64,000 nt of DNA from Bradyrhizobium sp. JYMT SZCCT0180 (GCF_018130165.1 NZ_JAFCLZ010000014.1:62001-126000); one strand, 5' to 3'. Positions 50,250 through 59,736 are shown, counted from the first letter of the stretch. Translations and numbers: made by a program. The notes: generated by a model from the letters alone, not told the origin.

Positions 50250-53200
50250 ATGAATTCGCGCGTATCGTGGAGTGTAGAGGGCATCGATCCATCGGTCCGC
50301 GAAAGGGCCGAGGCTGCCGCGCGGCGCGCTGGCATGTCGCTGAGCGACTGGCTCAATTCCACCATTGGCGATTCCGCCCCGCCAAATTTCCGTGCGCCCT
50401 ATGACGAGCAGCCGGCGATGCCGAGCGCGGAGAGCCGCGAGGTCGCGGACATTCACCAGCGGCTCGATTCGATCACCCGGCAGATCGATCAGATTTCCCG
50501 CCCCGCCCCGCGGAGCGACGCGCCCCGAACCGAAGCGCCCCGCGCTGAGCCGACCGTCGCGCGGCAGCTGAACGACGCCATTTCGCGCCTCGACGCGCGG
50601 CTGTCGCAGATTTCTAGCCACGCGCCACGCCAGCCGACGGTGCAGGAGCGGCAGCGCCAGGCCGAGATGGTCGAACGCGCCGCGACGCAAGTCTATCGTC
50701 CCTCGCCGCCGCTGAGCCCGGCGTCGTTTGATTCGGCGATCGCCGAAATCGCCGCGCGCCAGAACGAACTGGACGCGGTGCCGTCCCGGCAGATGCCGCC
50801 GCGCAGCGCGCCGCCGGCGTCAGGTATGCCGCCGATGGCGGCAGGTGTGCCGCCGATGGCGCCGAGCGCCGCCCCTGCCATGGCTTATGCGCCACCGATG
50901 CAGCCGCCTGCACCTGCTCCGATGCCCGCCGGTCCGGATTTTTCGTCGCTGGAACGGCATCTGCTCAAGATCACGAGCCAGATCGAGGCGATGCAGCGCC
51001 CCGACAATGTCGAGCAGTCGATTGCGACCTTCCGCAGCGAGCTTGCCGATATCCGCCGCGCCATTACCGAAGCGATGCCGCGCCAGGCGATCGATTCGAT
51101 CGAGAACGAAATCCGCTCGCTGTCGCGCCGGATCGACGAAACCCGCCAGAACGGCACCGATGCCAACGTGCTGGCCAACCTCGAGCGCGCGCTCGGCGAA
51201 ATCTACGACGCGCTGCGCTCGCTGAAGCCGGCCGAGCAACTCGCGGGCTATGACGACGCGATCCGCAATCTCGGCACCAAGCTCGACCTGATCCTGCGTA
51301 CGAACGACGATCCGTCGACGGTGCGTCAGCTCGAAGACGCGATCTCGGCGATGCGGGCAATCGCCTCCAACGTTGCGTCCAACGATGCGCTGGCACGGGT
51401 TTCCGACGATCTGCATGCGCTGTCGGTCAAGGTCGATCAATTGTCCCGCGCCGGCGACAACAGCGAGTCGCTCGCCAGCCTCGAAGCGCGCATTGCCGCG
51501 CTGACCTCGTCGATCGAAACGCGCGAACGGCCGGTCGCAAGCGACAATTCCGAATATATCGAAGGCGCGCTGCGCTCGCTGTCCGAACGCCTGGATCGGA
51601 TCCCGGCCGGCAACGACAACGCCTCGGCGTTCACCCATCTCGAACAGCGCGTGACTTATCTGCTGGAACGCCTGGAGACCACCGGCGGCCAGGGCGGTTC
51701 TGGCAGCGGCAATCTCGGGCGCGTCGAGGAAGGACTGCAGGACATCCTGCGCCATCTCGAACACCAGCACGCGAATTTGGCCAGGCTCGCCGACAACACC
51801 AGCAGCTATGCGGCGCCGCAGTCGATGGATTCCGGCATCGTCGAAGCCGTCAAGCGCGAATTGTCGGACCTCCGTTTCAGCCAGTCGGAAACCGACCGCC
51901 GCACCCAGGATTCGCTGGAGACGGTTCACAGCACGCTCGGCCATGTGGTCGATCGGCTGGCGATGATCGAAGGCGATCTGCGCGCGGTTCGCGCCGCACC
52001 GCCCGCCCCCGCTGCATTCGAAGCCCCGGCAGAAGCGCCGCGTGCGGCGATGCCGCCGCCCAGCTTTGCACCGCCGGCCTATGTCCCTCAGGCTCAGCCG
52101 CAGGCCTTTGCGCCGCAGCCGAAACCTGAACTGCCGAATCCCGCAGCCTCCCAGGAGTATTTTGCCGCCGCGCCGCGCGACTTCCATGCCGCGGAGCCGG
52201 TAGCGCCGCCGGCCATTCCGCCGATGACGCCGCGCGCCATCAGCGAAATCCTCGAGCCGCACGCAGCCGCGCCGCGCACCGCGATCGCGCCGGAACTGCC
52301 GCCGGATCATCCGCTGGAGCCGGGCACACGGCCGACCGCACGGGCGTCGTCGCCATCGGAGCGGATCGCCGCATCCGAAAGCGTGATCAACGAAATTTCC
52401 GCGGCCGCCAAGGAGCCGGTCAGTTCGTCGAGCTTCATCGCCGCCGCGCGCCGCGCCGCGCAGGCTGCTGCCGCCGCGCCCGCCAACGAGAAGGCGGCCA
52501 AGGCCGCTGCGAAGGCTAACGCGAAGGCCGCCAAGGTTACCGCGATCGACAAGGGCAAGACCGACGGCAAGGAGCCGTCGAACATCACCTCCAAGATCCG
52601 CTCGCTGCTGGTCGGCGCGAGCGTATTCGCGATCGTGCTCAGCACCTTCCAGCTGGCGATGACGCTGCTCGACACCGGCAGCGCGCCGCAAATTCCGCAG
52701 ATGGAATCCACCGATCCGTCGCCGGCCTCAAAAGCCCCGACCGAGAACAGCGCCAAGCCCGCCATGCCGGCACCGGCAGGGCCCTCCATGATGTCGCCCG
52801 CCCCGATCGGACGGCAATCGAACAACTCCTCCGCACCGAACACGCTGGATGGCGCGCAAGTCGCGATTCCTCAGGCCGCGATCGCGCCGCAGGCAGCGAT
52901 GTCCATCCCGCCGCAGGCGGCGATGTCCATCCCGCCACAGGCGGCGATGTCGCCGATCAATGCCAGTGACATCACCGGCGCGCTCCCGGCCCTGCCGGCC
53001 AACGGCAAGCCTGGAATGGTGCAGGTGCCGCCGGGCGAGCAACTGCCCGATGCCATCGGCGGGCCGATGCTGCGCGCCGCTGCGCTGAAGGGCGATCCGG
53101 CAGCAGCCTATGAAGTCGGCGTGCGCTTTGCCGAGGGCAAGGGCGTGGCAGCCAATCTCGACGAAGCCGCAAAATGGTATGACCGCGCGGCGCAAGCCGG

Positions 53201-53777
53201 CGTGGTGCCCGCGATCTTCCGGCTCGGCACCTTCTATGAGAAGGGCATGAGCGTCAAAAAGGACGCCGATGTCGCGCGGCGTTACTATCTGCAGGCGGCC
53301 GAACGCGGCAACGCCAAGGCGATGCACAATCTGGCCGTGCTCGACGCCGATGGCGGCGGCAAGGGGGCCAACTACAAGGTCGCGTCGCAATGGTTCCGCA
53401 AGGCGGCCGATCGCGGCGTCGCCGACAGCCAGTTCAACCTCGGCATCCTCTATGCCCGCGGCATCGGGGTCGAGCAGAACCTCGCCGAATCCTTCAAATG
53501 GTTCAGCCTCGCAGCCGCGCAGGGCGATGCGGATTCCGGCCGAAAGCGTGACGATATCGCCAAGCGCCTCGACGCCCAGTCGCTGGCGGCGGCCAAGCTC
53601 GCGATCCAGACCTTTACGCCGGAGCCGCAGCCCGACGCCGCCGTCAATGTCGCAACCCCGGCCGGTGGCTGGGACCCGGCGCCTGCGCCCGCAGCTGCGA
53701 CCAAACCCGCCGCCAAGCAGGCTTCGACCAAGCGCGCCGCAGCCTCGGCGGCGGCGCCGCTGGCATCGACCCGATAG
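50250..53777 (+). CDS. Large PodJ-like polarity protein with coiled coil and Sel1 repeats
   Basis: The 1175-residue protein begins with a short conserved motif VSWSVEGIDPSVRERAEAAARRAGMSLSDWLNSTIGD. A long region of coiled coil and Pro/Ala-rich linkers (about 60-770) follows, with many spaced heptad segments. A single transmembrane helix at about 785-808 (SLLVGASVFAIVLSTFQLAMTLL) and a periplasmic Pro/Ala segment precede four Sel1 repeats at about 943-1110 (AAAYEVGVRFAEGKGVAANLDEAAKWYDRAAQAG and similar). The layout matches PodJ, a polar localisation factor in Caulobacter. Unlike PodJ it lacks an obvious peptidoglycan-binding domain at the end. Start 50190 is possible. Confidence 0.9.
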   Translation: MNSRVSWSVEGIDPSVRERAEAAARRAGMSLSDWLNSTIGDSAPPNFRAPYDEQPAMPSAESREVADIHQRLDSITRQIDQISRPAPRSDAPRTEAPRAEPTVARQLNDAISRLDARLSQISSHAPRQPTVQERQRQAEMVERAATQVYRPSPPLSPASFDSAIAEIAARQNELDAVPSRQMPPRSAPPASGMPPMAAGVPPMAPSAAPAMAYAPPMQPPAPAPMPAGPDFSSLERHLLKITSQIEAMQRPDNVEQSIATFRSELADIRRAITEAMPRQAIDSIENEIRSLSRRIDETRQNGTDANVLANLERALGEIYDALRSLKPAEQLAGYDDAIRNLGTKLDLILRTNDDPSTVRQLEDAISAMRAIASNVASNDALARVSDDLHALSVKVDQLSRAGDNSESLASLEARIAALTSSIETRERPVASDNSEYIEGALRSLSERLDRIPAGNDNASAFTHLEQRVTYLLERLETTGGQGGSGSGNLGRVEEGLQDILRHLEHQHANLARLADNTSSYAAPQSMDSGIVEAVKRELSDLRFSQSETDRRTQDSLETVHSTLGHVVDRLAMIEGDLRAVRAAPPAPAAFEAPAEAPRAAMPPPSFAPPAYVPQAQPQAFAPQPKPELPNPAASQEYFAAAPRDFHAAEPVAPPAIPPMTPRAISEILEPHAAAPRTAIAPELPPDHPLEPGTRPTARASSPSERIAASESVINEISAAAKEPVSSSSFIAAARRAAQAAAAAPANEKAAKAAAKANAKAAKVTAIDKGKTDGKEPSNITSKIRSLLVGASVFAIVLSTFQLAMTLLDTGSAPQIPQMESTDPSPASKAPTENSAKPAMPAPAGPSMMSPAPIGRQSNNSSAPNTLDGAQVAIPQAAIAPQAAMSIPPQAAMSIPPQAAMSPINASDITGALPALPANGKPGMVQVPPGEQLPDAIGGPMLRAAALKGDPAAAYEVGVRFAEGKGVAANLDEAAKWYDRAAQAGVVPAIFRLGTFYEKGMSVKKDADVARRYYLQAAERGNAKAMHNLAVLDADGGGKGANYKVASQWFRKAADRGVADSQFNLGILYARGIGVEQNLAESFKWFSLAAAQGDADSGRKRDDIAKRLDAQSLAAAKLAIQTFTPEPQPDAAVNVATPAGGWDPAPAPAAATKPAAKQASTKRAAASAAAPLASTR
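52890..52952 (+). repeat. 24-base in-frame tandem repeat in the PodJ-like gene
   Basis: Two and a half copies of a 24-base unit encode QAAMSIPP in the periplasmic linker, with only one or two silent differences. It is likely to vary in copy number between strains. Confidence 0.92.
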
Positions 53778-53847
53778 TCCCTCCATATAAAGCCGTATGA
53801 TCTGACGGGGCCGGCGTGGCCTCGCGCGGCTTTGCAGTGAGGATCGA

Positions 53848-54690
53848 TTGTCTGCCGAAGATGGTCAGGATGGGGAAGGCCGTTTCCAGAGGTCGCCGAC
53901 CGGGCCTTCGGTCGCGCCGCCGCGCAAGCTGGCCGAGCAGTCCGCGCCTTCGCCGTGGCGATCGGCTCCGCCGCCTCCTCCTCCTCCGCAGCCGCCGCAA
54001 ACGGCGCGCAGCCAATGGCCGATCGGCTCGATTCTCATCTTTGTTCTTTTGCTTGCCGGCATCGCCATCCAGGCCTATCGCGACCTCTCGCGGCCCGATG
54101 CCTGGGATTACTGGAAGGACCAGTATGTCTCGCCGAGCCTGACCTCCTCGGTGGTCGCCAAACTCGATCTCGGTGGCGCCGCGCGTGACCGGCGCGCCCT
54201 GTTCATCAAGGGAGAGATCGGACCCGGGGCCGCAAGATGGTTCCGCGAGAAACTGGACGAGGCCCAGCTTGCCGCAGGCGACGTGATCCTGATGTCTTCG
54301 CCCGGCGGCGATTTGAATCAGGCCGCGATCATGGGCGAGCTCATTCGCTCGCGCGGACTGATTACGGCGGTCGGCACCGCCGATGCCGCGGGCCGCGTCA
54401 AACCCTCCTATTGCGCCAGCGCCTGCGTGCTGGTCTATGCCGGCGGCAAGATCCGCATCGGCGTGTTGGGCTCAGGCCTGGGCGTGCACCGGTTTACCAC
54501 GACAAAGCAAGTGGATGATCCGCTCGCCGAAGCCCAGAAGATATCAGGCGCGGTGCTGGGCTATATGACCAAAATGGGGGTTTCATCGTCGGTCGTGCAG
54601 GCGATGTCCGAGACCAAGGACATCCGCTGGCTTGCGCCCAAGGAGGCGCTCGCCATGAACCTCGTCACCGATCCGGTGGGGAAGCCCTGA
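53848..54690 (+). CDS. ClpP/crotonase-fold membrane-anchored protein (COG3904-like)
   Basis: The 280-residue protein starts at a TTG (53848) behind GAGGA. A Pro-rich cytoplasmic segment and one helix (PIGSILIFVLLLAGIAIQAY) lead to a periplasmic ClpP-like domain with VILMSSPGGDLNQAAIMGELIRSRGL and VKPSYCASACVLVYAGG. The second is the place of the catalytic serine in ClpP-type proteases. SPGGD is the oxyanion glycine loop. Whether it cleaves peptides is unknown. It lies 70 bases after the PodJ-like gene. Confidence 0.82.
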   Translation: MSAEDGQDGEGRFQRSPTGPSVAPPRKLAEQSAPSPWRSAPPPPPPPQPPQTARSQWPIGSILIFVLLLAGIAIQAYRDLSRPDAWDYWKDQYVSPSLTSSVVAKLDLGGAARDRRALFIKGEIGPGAARWFREKLDEAQLAAGDVILMSSPGGDLNQAAIMGELIRSRGLITAVGTADAAGRVKPSYCASACVLVYAGGKIRIGVLGSGLGVHRFTTTKQVDDPLAEAQKISGAVLGYMTKMGVSSSVVQAMSETKDIRWLAPKEALAMNLVTDPVGKP

Positions 54691-55087
54691 ATCCAAACCC
54701 GCATTTGTGATGCGCGACCCCATAATTGCTGTCGTCCCGGCCTTGAGCCGGGACCCATACTCCGCGGCCACGCTAATTCAACAAGGAAGATAACGCTCAG
54801 CTCGCTAAACAATTGCGGCCGGTGGCTATGGGCCCCGGCCCAAGGCCGGGACGACGAGAATTATCAGCTAGGCCGTCACGCCTATGTGCAGGTGCGGCAA
54901 ATAATTGCCTTCCGGGGCATTCTTTAGTCCCCCCTGCCACTGATCTGGGTTATGCAAAGACGCGGCAACCGGTCCGCGTGCGCTGACCCTGCGCGCCAAT
55001 CGGATTCCACTGCCGGCAAATGCTCGAAACCATGCCCTGGGCGGCCGTTAGGCCAGGTCAGCGGCAGACAACGAGAAGCAGACGCGC
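54691..55087. other. Intergenic region with a repeat pair
   Basis: About 400 bases. 54731-54855 is the repeat listed separately. The right part, before the TSUP gene, shows no clear gene, dyad or promoter. Confidence 0.55.
54731..54855. repeat. Inverted pair of GTCCCGGCC...GGCCGGGAC repeats
   Basis: Left arm 54731-54769 and right arm 54818-54855 are inverted with the same CCCATACTCCGCGGCC flank as in the 2740-2880 and 11699-11820 copies; the hairpin loop differs (TTGA, AA). Confidence 0.85.
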
Positions 55088-56014
55088 GTGCAGCTCTACC
55101 TTCCGATCGCCGACATTCCCGTCAATGTTTTCCTCATCCTGGCGATGGGCGCGGCGGTTGGTTTCGTCTCCGGCATGTTCGGCATCGGCGGCGGCTTCCT
55201 GATGACGCCGCTGTTGATCTTCGTCGGCATCGCGCCCGCGGTCGCGGTCGCTTCGGTCGCGAGCCACATCGCGGCTTCCTCCTTCTCGGGCGCGATATCC
55301 TATTGGAGGCGACGATCCATCGATCCCATTCTGGCGTTGGTCTTGTTGACCGGCGGTACCGTCGGGACGGCGCTCGGGGTCTGGACGTTTACGCTGCTGC
55401 GCTCGCTCGGCCAGCTCGATCTGTTGATCGCGACGTCCTACGTCATCCTGCTGACGACGGTCGGCGGGCTGATGTTCTGGGAAGGCCTGCGCGCGCTGCT
55501 GCGGGCCCGGCGCGGCGGTGCGGCGGCGATACGCCGTCCCGGCAGCCATGGCTGGATTCACGGCCTGCCGCTGAAGATGCGTTTCAAGCGCTCGAAGATC
55601 TACCTGTCGGTGATCCCCGTCGTCGTGATCGGCCTGATCATCGGCTTCATCGGCGCCGTCATGGGCATCGGCGGCGGCTTCATCCTGGTGCCGCTGATGA
55701 TCTACGTGCTGCGGGTGCCGACTTCGACCGTGGTCGGCACCTCGATGGTGCTGACGCTGGTGACGATGATATTCGCTACCCTGCTGCATGCGGTGACCAA
55801 TCATCTGGTCGACGCCGTGCTGGCGCTGATCCTGATGATCGGCGGCGTGACCGGCGCCCAGTTCGGCGCCCGCGCCGGCCAGAAGATCCGCGGCGAACAT
55901 CTGCGGCTGCTGCTCGGGCTTCTGGTGCTCGCCGTCGGTATCCGCTTTGCCGTCGAACTGGTGATCCGGCCGGCTGATCTGTTCACGATCCGGGAAACGG
56001 GAGGCGGGGTATGA
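55088..56014 (+). CDS. TSUP-family permease (TauE/SafE type)
   Basis: The 308-residue inner-membrane protein has about eight helices. The two family repeats each contain a glycine-rich motif: GFVSGMFGIGGGFLMTPLLIF near residue 25 and IGFIGAVMGIGGGFILVPLMIY near 185. TSUP proteins export or import sulfite, sulfonates and other organosulfur anions. It starts at a GTG (55088). The stop overlaps the next start (ATGA), so it is coupled with the TIGR02186 gene. Confidence 0.92.
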   Translation: MQLYLPIADIPVNVFLILAMGAAVGFVSGMFGIGGGFLMTPLLIFVGIAPAVAVASVASHIAASSFSGAISYWRRRSIDPILALVLLTGGTVGTALGVWTFTLLRSLGQLDLLIATSYVILLTTVGGLMFWEGLRALLRARRGGAAAIRRPGSHGWIHGLPLKMRFKRSKIYLSVIPVVVIGLIIGFIGAVMGIGGGFILVPLMIYVLRVPTSTVVGTSMVLTLVTMIFATLLHAVTNHLVDAVLALILMIGGVTGAQFGARAGQKIRGEHLRLLLGLLVLAVGIRFAVELVIRPADLFTIRETGGGV

Positions 56015-56796
56015 GCGCGCGCGCCTCGCTGATCGTGGCAAGTCTCGTGCTGGGCGCCGTACTAGCCATTTCGCCGGCCTGCGCCGAGCGGCTGATCGTG
56101 TCGGTATCGAACCACCGCGTCACGGTGACGCCGAATTATTCCGGCGAGGAGCTGGTGCTGTTCGGCTCGGTCGAAAAGGACGCGCAGACGCCGGCCGGCC
56201 GCAACAATTACGATCTGGTCGTGACCGTCAGCGGACCGCGCGCCGACATGGTGACACGGCGCAAGGAGCGCAGGTTCGGCATCTGGATCAACACCGACTC
56301 CCGGCAATTCCTCAAAGTGCCGACGTATCTGGCGCTGTTTTCCAACCGGCCGTTCGACGACATCGCCTCACCCGAAGTGCAGCGGCGGCAGCAACTCGGC
56401 CTCAACAACGTGCTGCTGACGCAGCGCGTCGGCCCTGATTTTGCCGACGTCGTGCCCAACGATCCGTTCCGCAGCGCGTTCGTGAGGTTGCGCAAACAGC
56501 ACGGGCTGTATCGCGAGGAACAATCGGCGGTGACGTTCCTGACGCCGACGCTGTTCCGCACCGGCATTCCGCTGCCGGGCGAAGTGCCGATCGGCACCTA
56601 CGACGTCGAGATCAAGCTGTTCGCCGATGGCGCGCTGGTCACGCGCACCGAAACCGCGTTCGAGATCGTCAAGGTCGGTTTCGAACAGTTCATCGCCAAC
56701 GCCGCCCACAACAATGGTCTTGCCTATGGGCTGGTGACGGCCTTCATGGCGCTGATGACGGGCTGGATGGCGTCGATCGTATTCCGGAAGGATTGA
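56011..56796 (+). CDS. TIGR02186-family exported membrane protein
   Basis: The 261-residue protein has a signal peptide (SLIVASLVLGAVLAISPACA), a periplasmic beta-rich domain (RLIVSVSNHRVTVTPNYSGEELVLFGSVEKDA; RFGIWINTDSRQFLKVPTYLALFSNRP) and a C-terminal helix (LAYGLVTAFMALMTGWMASIVF). Genes of this family sit directly after TSUP permeases in rhizobia, suggesting a periplasmic partner or ligand-delivery subunit. No biochemical role is proven. Confidence 0.88.
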   Translation: MSARASLIVASLVLGAVLAISPACAERLIVSVSNHRVTVTPNYSGEELVLFGSVEKDAQTPAGRNNYDLVVTVSGPRADMVTRRKERRFGIWINTDSRQFLKVPTYLALFSNRPFDDIASPEVQRRQQLGLNNVLLTQRVGPDFADVVPNDPFRSAFVRLRKQHGLYREEQSAVTFLTPTLFRTGIPLPGEVPIGTYDVEIKLFADGALVTRTETAFEIVKVGFEQFIANAAHNNGLAYGLVTAFMALMTGWMASIVFRKD

Positions 56797-56865
56797 ACGA
56801 GTTCGTGCCCCGGACGCAGCGCAGCGCGTCTTCGCGGTGCGCTGCAGAGCCGGGACGCGATAGCA

Positions 56866-57816
56866 TCATGACATACTCCCCTGCGAAGCGGGACCGGCCA
56901 CCGCAGCATCAGCGGCTTTGGCGGGCCGCGTCACCAGATAAATCCCGAGCGCCACCGGAATGATCCCGAGCAGGTCGCGGAATTCGACGTGCTCGCCGAG
57001 CACGAGGAAGGCGAACAGCATGCCGAGCGGCGGCATCAGGAAGTGATAGGCGCTCGCAGCCGTTGCGCCGCAGACCTTCAACAGGTGGAACCACAGCAAA
57101 TAGGCCAGGATCGATCCGCCCAGCACCAGGAAGACGAATGCGCCGAGCAGCCGCGCGCTCGGCACGATGTCGCTGACGCTGGAAAACGTGAAGGCGAACG
57201 GCAGCAGCGCCAGGCCGCCGGCGAGATTCTGCACGCCGTTGCCGACCCACAGGCTGCCCTTCGGCGCCAGTATCTTGAACAGGATAGTGCCGACCACGAT
57301 CGAGGCGAGCGACGCCAGCGTGTAGACGATGCCGTCCACGCTGTCTGACCCAACCAACATGCGATGCCAGACGATGAAGCCGACGCCTGATATGCCGAGC
57401 AAAAGTCCCGTCACCTTGCGCCAGGTCAGCGCCTCGCCGAGAAACACCGCGGCCGCCACCGCCGTGAACACCGGATTGGCGCTGACGATCAGGCCGCCAA
57501 GGCCGGCGGATACGGTTTTGAGGCCGGTGTAGCCAAGCCCGAGATAGAGCGCGTTGTTGGCGACGCCGAGTACGGCGAACACGGCCACGTCGCGCCAGCT
57601 GAGCTGCCATCCCTCGCGGCGAAGTGCGGATATGCCGAGGATCAGGACGCCCGCGAGCGAAAACCGCGCCGTGAGCAGGATCAGCGGCGGACAATCGGTG
57701 ACGCCGATCTTGCCGGCGACGAAGGCAAAGCTCCAGAGCAGGCAGAACAGCGTGATGGTGAGCGGCAGCCAGTTGAAACCGGCGCGGGGAACGGCAATCG
57801 AGGACGCGAGCGACAT
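56866..57816 (-). CDS. DMT-superfamily transporter (EamA domains)
   Basis: The 316-residue membrane exporter has ten helices and two EamA repeats: LWSFAFVAGKIGVTDCPPLILLTARFSLAGVLIL, LGGLIVSANPVFTAVAAAVFLGEALTWRKVTGLLLGISG and the second-half AYHFLMPPLGMLFAFLVLGEHVEFRDLLGIIPVALGIYLV. It probably exports amino acids or metabolites. The ATG at 57816 has GGAG upstream. It is divergent from a LysR regulator, its likely controller. Confidence 0.93.
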   Translation of the reverse strand: MSLASSIAVPRAGFNWLPLTITLFCLLWSFAFVAGKIGVTDCPPLILLTARFSLAGVLILGISALRREGWQLSWRDVAVFAVLGVANNALYLGLGYTGLKTVSAGLGGLIVSANPVFTAVAAAVFLGEALTWRKVTGLLLGISGVGFIVWHRMLVGSDSVDGIVYTLASLASIVVGTILFKILAPKGSLWVGNGVQNLAGGLALLPFAFTFSSVSDIVPSARLLGAFVFLVLGGSILAYLLWFHLLKVCGATAASAYHFLMPPLGMLFAFLVLGEHVEFRDLLGIIPVALGIYLVTRPAKAADAAVAGPASQGSMS

Positions 57817-57931
57817 GGAGAGTCTCCTTTGCCCATGATGTAGGCCCGCGCCTTGATATTTAGAAATTAAATGATAAACTGATATCCAGTGGATTTTTGA
57901 ATACTCGTTTTCTGAAGAGCGGAGGCGAGCC

Positions 57932-58801
57932 ATGGCCATGCTCGATCTGGAACTGCTGCGCAGCTTCGTCTCGGTGGTGGATTCCGGCGGTTTCACTCGC
58001 GCCGGCGAGCGCGTCCACCGCACCCAGTCGACCGTCAGCCAGCAGATCAAGCGGCTGGAGGAGGACGTCGGCCAGCCGTTGCTGAACCGGAGCGGCAAGG
58101 ACGTCACGCCGACCGAGGCCGGCGAGCGGCTGCTGTCCTATGCGCGGCGGCTGCTGTCGCTGGCGGAAGAGGCCCGCGATGTGCTGACGCGCCCCGGCAG
58201 TGAAGGCGCGATCCGGCTCGGCGTACCCGAAGATTTTGCCGCCTACCGGCTGGCGAAATTGCTGGCGGCGTTTTCGCGCTCGCATCCCGGGTTGCGGATG
58301 GATGTCCGCTCCGACCAGAGCACTTACCTGAAGCGCGACCTCGAACGCGGTGAACTCGATCTGGCGCTGTTCAAGCGCGCCGCTGGCGAGAAAGTCGGCA
58401 TCGCGGTGTGGCCCGAACGCGTGCATTGGGTGACCAGCAAGAGCCGGCCGCGCGATACCACCACGGGCTCGGTGCCGCTGATCGGCTTTCCCACCGGCTG
58501 CCTCTATCGCTCGCGCGCGATCCACGCGCTGGAAAGCGCCGGCCGCGCCTGGCACATGGCCTACACGTCCTCCAGTCTCTCCGGCATCCAGGCCGCGGTT
58601 GCCGCCGGCATGGGGCTGAGCATTCTGTCCGAGATGGCGATCCAGGCCGACCATCGCGTGCTGACGGCGAAAGACGGTTTTGCGCCGATCGACCGCACCG
58701 AAGTCGCGCTGGTCGCCGCACCGGATGCCAGCCCCGCCACGTTGCGGCTCGCCGATCGGCTGGCGGAGTTTTGCAATACGGTGCAGGCGAAGGCGGCGTA
58801 G
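57932..58801 (+). CDS. LysR-family transcriptional regulator
   Basis: The 289-residue regulator has an N-terminal winged helix (LDLELLRSFVSVVDSGGFTRAGERVHRTQSTVSQQIKRLEEDVGQPLLNR) and a periplasmic-binding-like effector domain from about 90. It is divergent from the DMT exporter with 115 bases between starts. That spacer is AT-rich near 57860-57890 (TTTAGAAATTAAATGATAAA), where regulator and polymerase probably bind. Confidence 0.95.
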   Translation: MAMLDLELLRSFVSVVDSGGFTRAGERVHRTQSTVSQQIKRLEEDVGQPLLNRSGKDVTPTEAGERLLSYARRLLSLAEEARDVLTRPGSEGAIRLGVPEDFAAYRLAKLLAAFSRSHPGLRMDVRSDQSTYLKRDLERGELDLALFKRAAGEKVGIAVWPERVHWVTSKSRPRDTTTGSVPLIGFPTGCLYRSRAIHALESAGRAWHMAYTSSSLSGIQAAVAAGMGLSILSEMAIQADHRVLTAKDGFAPIDRTEVALVAAPDASPATLRLADRLAEFCNTVQAKAA

Positions 58802-58833
58802 CCAGTGAAAACCTTGTTCGCTCAATAACGCGA

Positions 58834-58863
58834 AAACCGGGGTCGTAACCCCGGCTTTCTTTG
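58834..58863. terminator. Bidirectional terminator between LysR and the secreted-protein gene
   Basis: The stem CCGGGGT/ACCCCGG has a CGTA loop, AAAA on the left and CTTTCTTT on the right, between two convergent genes. Confidence 0.8.
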
Positions 58864-58874
58864 GTGCGTCGAGA

Positions 58875-59276
58875 TCAGTTTACTTTCATGTTGCCGGCGC
58901 CATCGACGTCGCTGGCAGGATTGTATCCGGAGTCGTGCAGGTTCTTGAGGTACACCCGCTGCGAGGGGGCACCGGCCGGCGCAAAACCCCCGGCCATGGA
59001 AGCGTTCGCGTCGTGGGGGTGGCGGCGCTGCGTTCCAGCCACCTTGGCTCCGGCCCGTGCATTGTACGCACCGTTTTCAAAATTCGCAGTGCTCGCAGCT
59101 GCTGCGCCGCCCGGCTCCGCCATCATCTTGCTGGCGGGGGTTGGGACGCCTTTGTTCAGGTAATCGCGTTCTGGATACATTGCGCAGTCCGTGCACTGCG
59201 CAAATGCCGCGGACGTCGCTGCGGATGTCAGAGCGATCGACATCAAGGATGCGGCAACGAGTGTTTTGTAGTTCAT
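58875..59276 (-). CDS. Secreted hypothetical protein
   Basis: The 133-residue exported protein has a signal peptide (TLVAASLMSIALTSAATSAAFA, cleaved before QCTDC). A CxxC occurs at the mature N-terminus (CTDC), and the rest is low-complexity, rich in Ala, Gly and Asn with no family recognised. The C-terminal part reads YLKNLHDSGYNPASDVDGAGN. An N-terminal CxxC could bind metal or be redox active. Confidence 0.78.
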   Translation of the reverse strand: MNYKTLVAASLMSIALTSAATSAAFAQCTDCAMYPERDYLNKGVPTPASKMMAEPGGAAAASTANFENGAYNARAGAKVAGTQRRHPHDANASMAGGFAPAGAPSQRVYLKNLHDSGYNPASDVDGAGNMKVN

Positions 59277-59736
59277 GGTATTTGCTCCATGGTTAAGCGA
59301 GTCTCAGCTCGCCTTGATTTTGTAATCGACCTGTTGTCTCGGCGGGACAAGCCCGCTCTCCCGCTTAGGTCTTATGCGTTTTTCGATGCAGTCGATGGAC
59401 CTCGCCGACGCACTTGGAGTCAGCACCAAGAATCCTCGTTAAGCGGCGGCGAAAGGCAGCAAATCCATGTGCGGCTGTCGATGCTTGGTGCAGAGCCGTT
59501 GCGCCAATCAACAATGGCTCACCACATAGTGAATTAGCGCTGACTCACGATTTCAAATCCGCGACTGCCGAAATCACGAACGTGTCAACCGCATTACGAA
59601 AAGGTAAGTTGGCTCGTATCGAAGGTGAGCTACGATTCGCTGTCGTGAATTCGCATGAACAGTTTGCCGCGTCTCGCGGTTCACTTCACAGGAAACGAGG
59701 AAGCGGTCACAGAGCGACAGCAGCAGCGTCGTCCGC
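59277..59736. other. Intergenic region with no recognised gene
   Basis: About 460 bases. Short overlapping frames exist on both strands (for instance 59414-59743) but show no signal peptide, ribosome site or family. The composition near 59540-59660 is less GC-rich than the rest. It may hold the promoter of the secreted-protein gene or an unannotated small RNA; nothing definite is seen. Confidence 0.5.

Noticed and set aside
50820..53786. Long minus-strand frames (623 and 352 codons) opposite the PodJ-like gene
   Set aside because: Gly/Arg-rich antisense readings with no domains; the sense frame has coiled coil, a membrane helix and Sel1 repeats.
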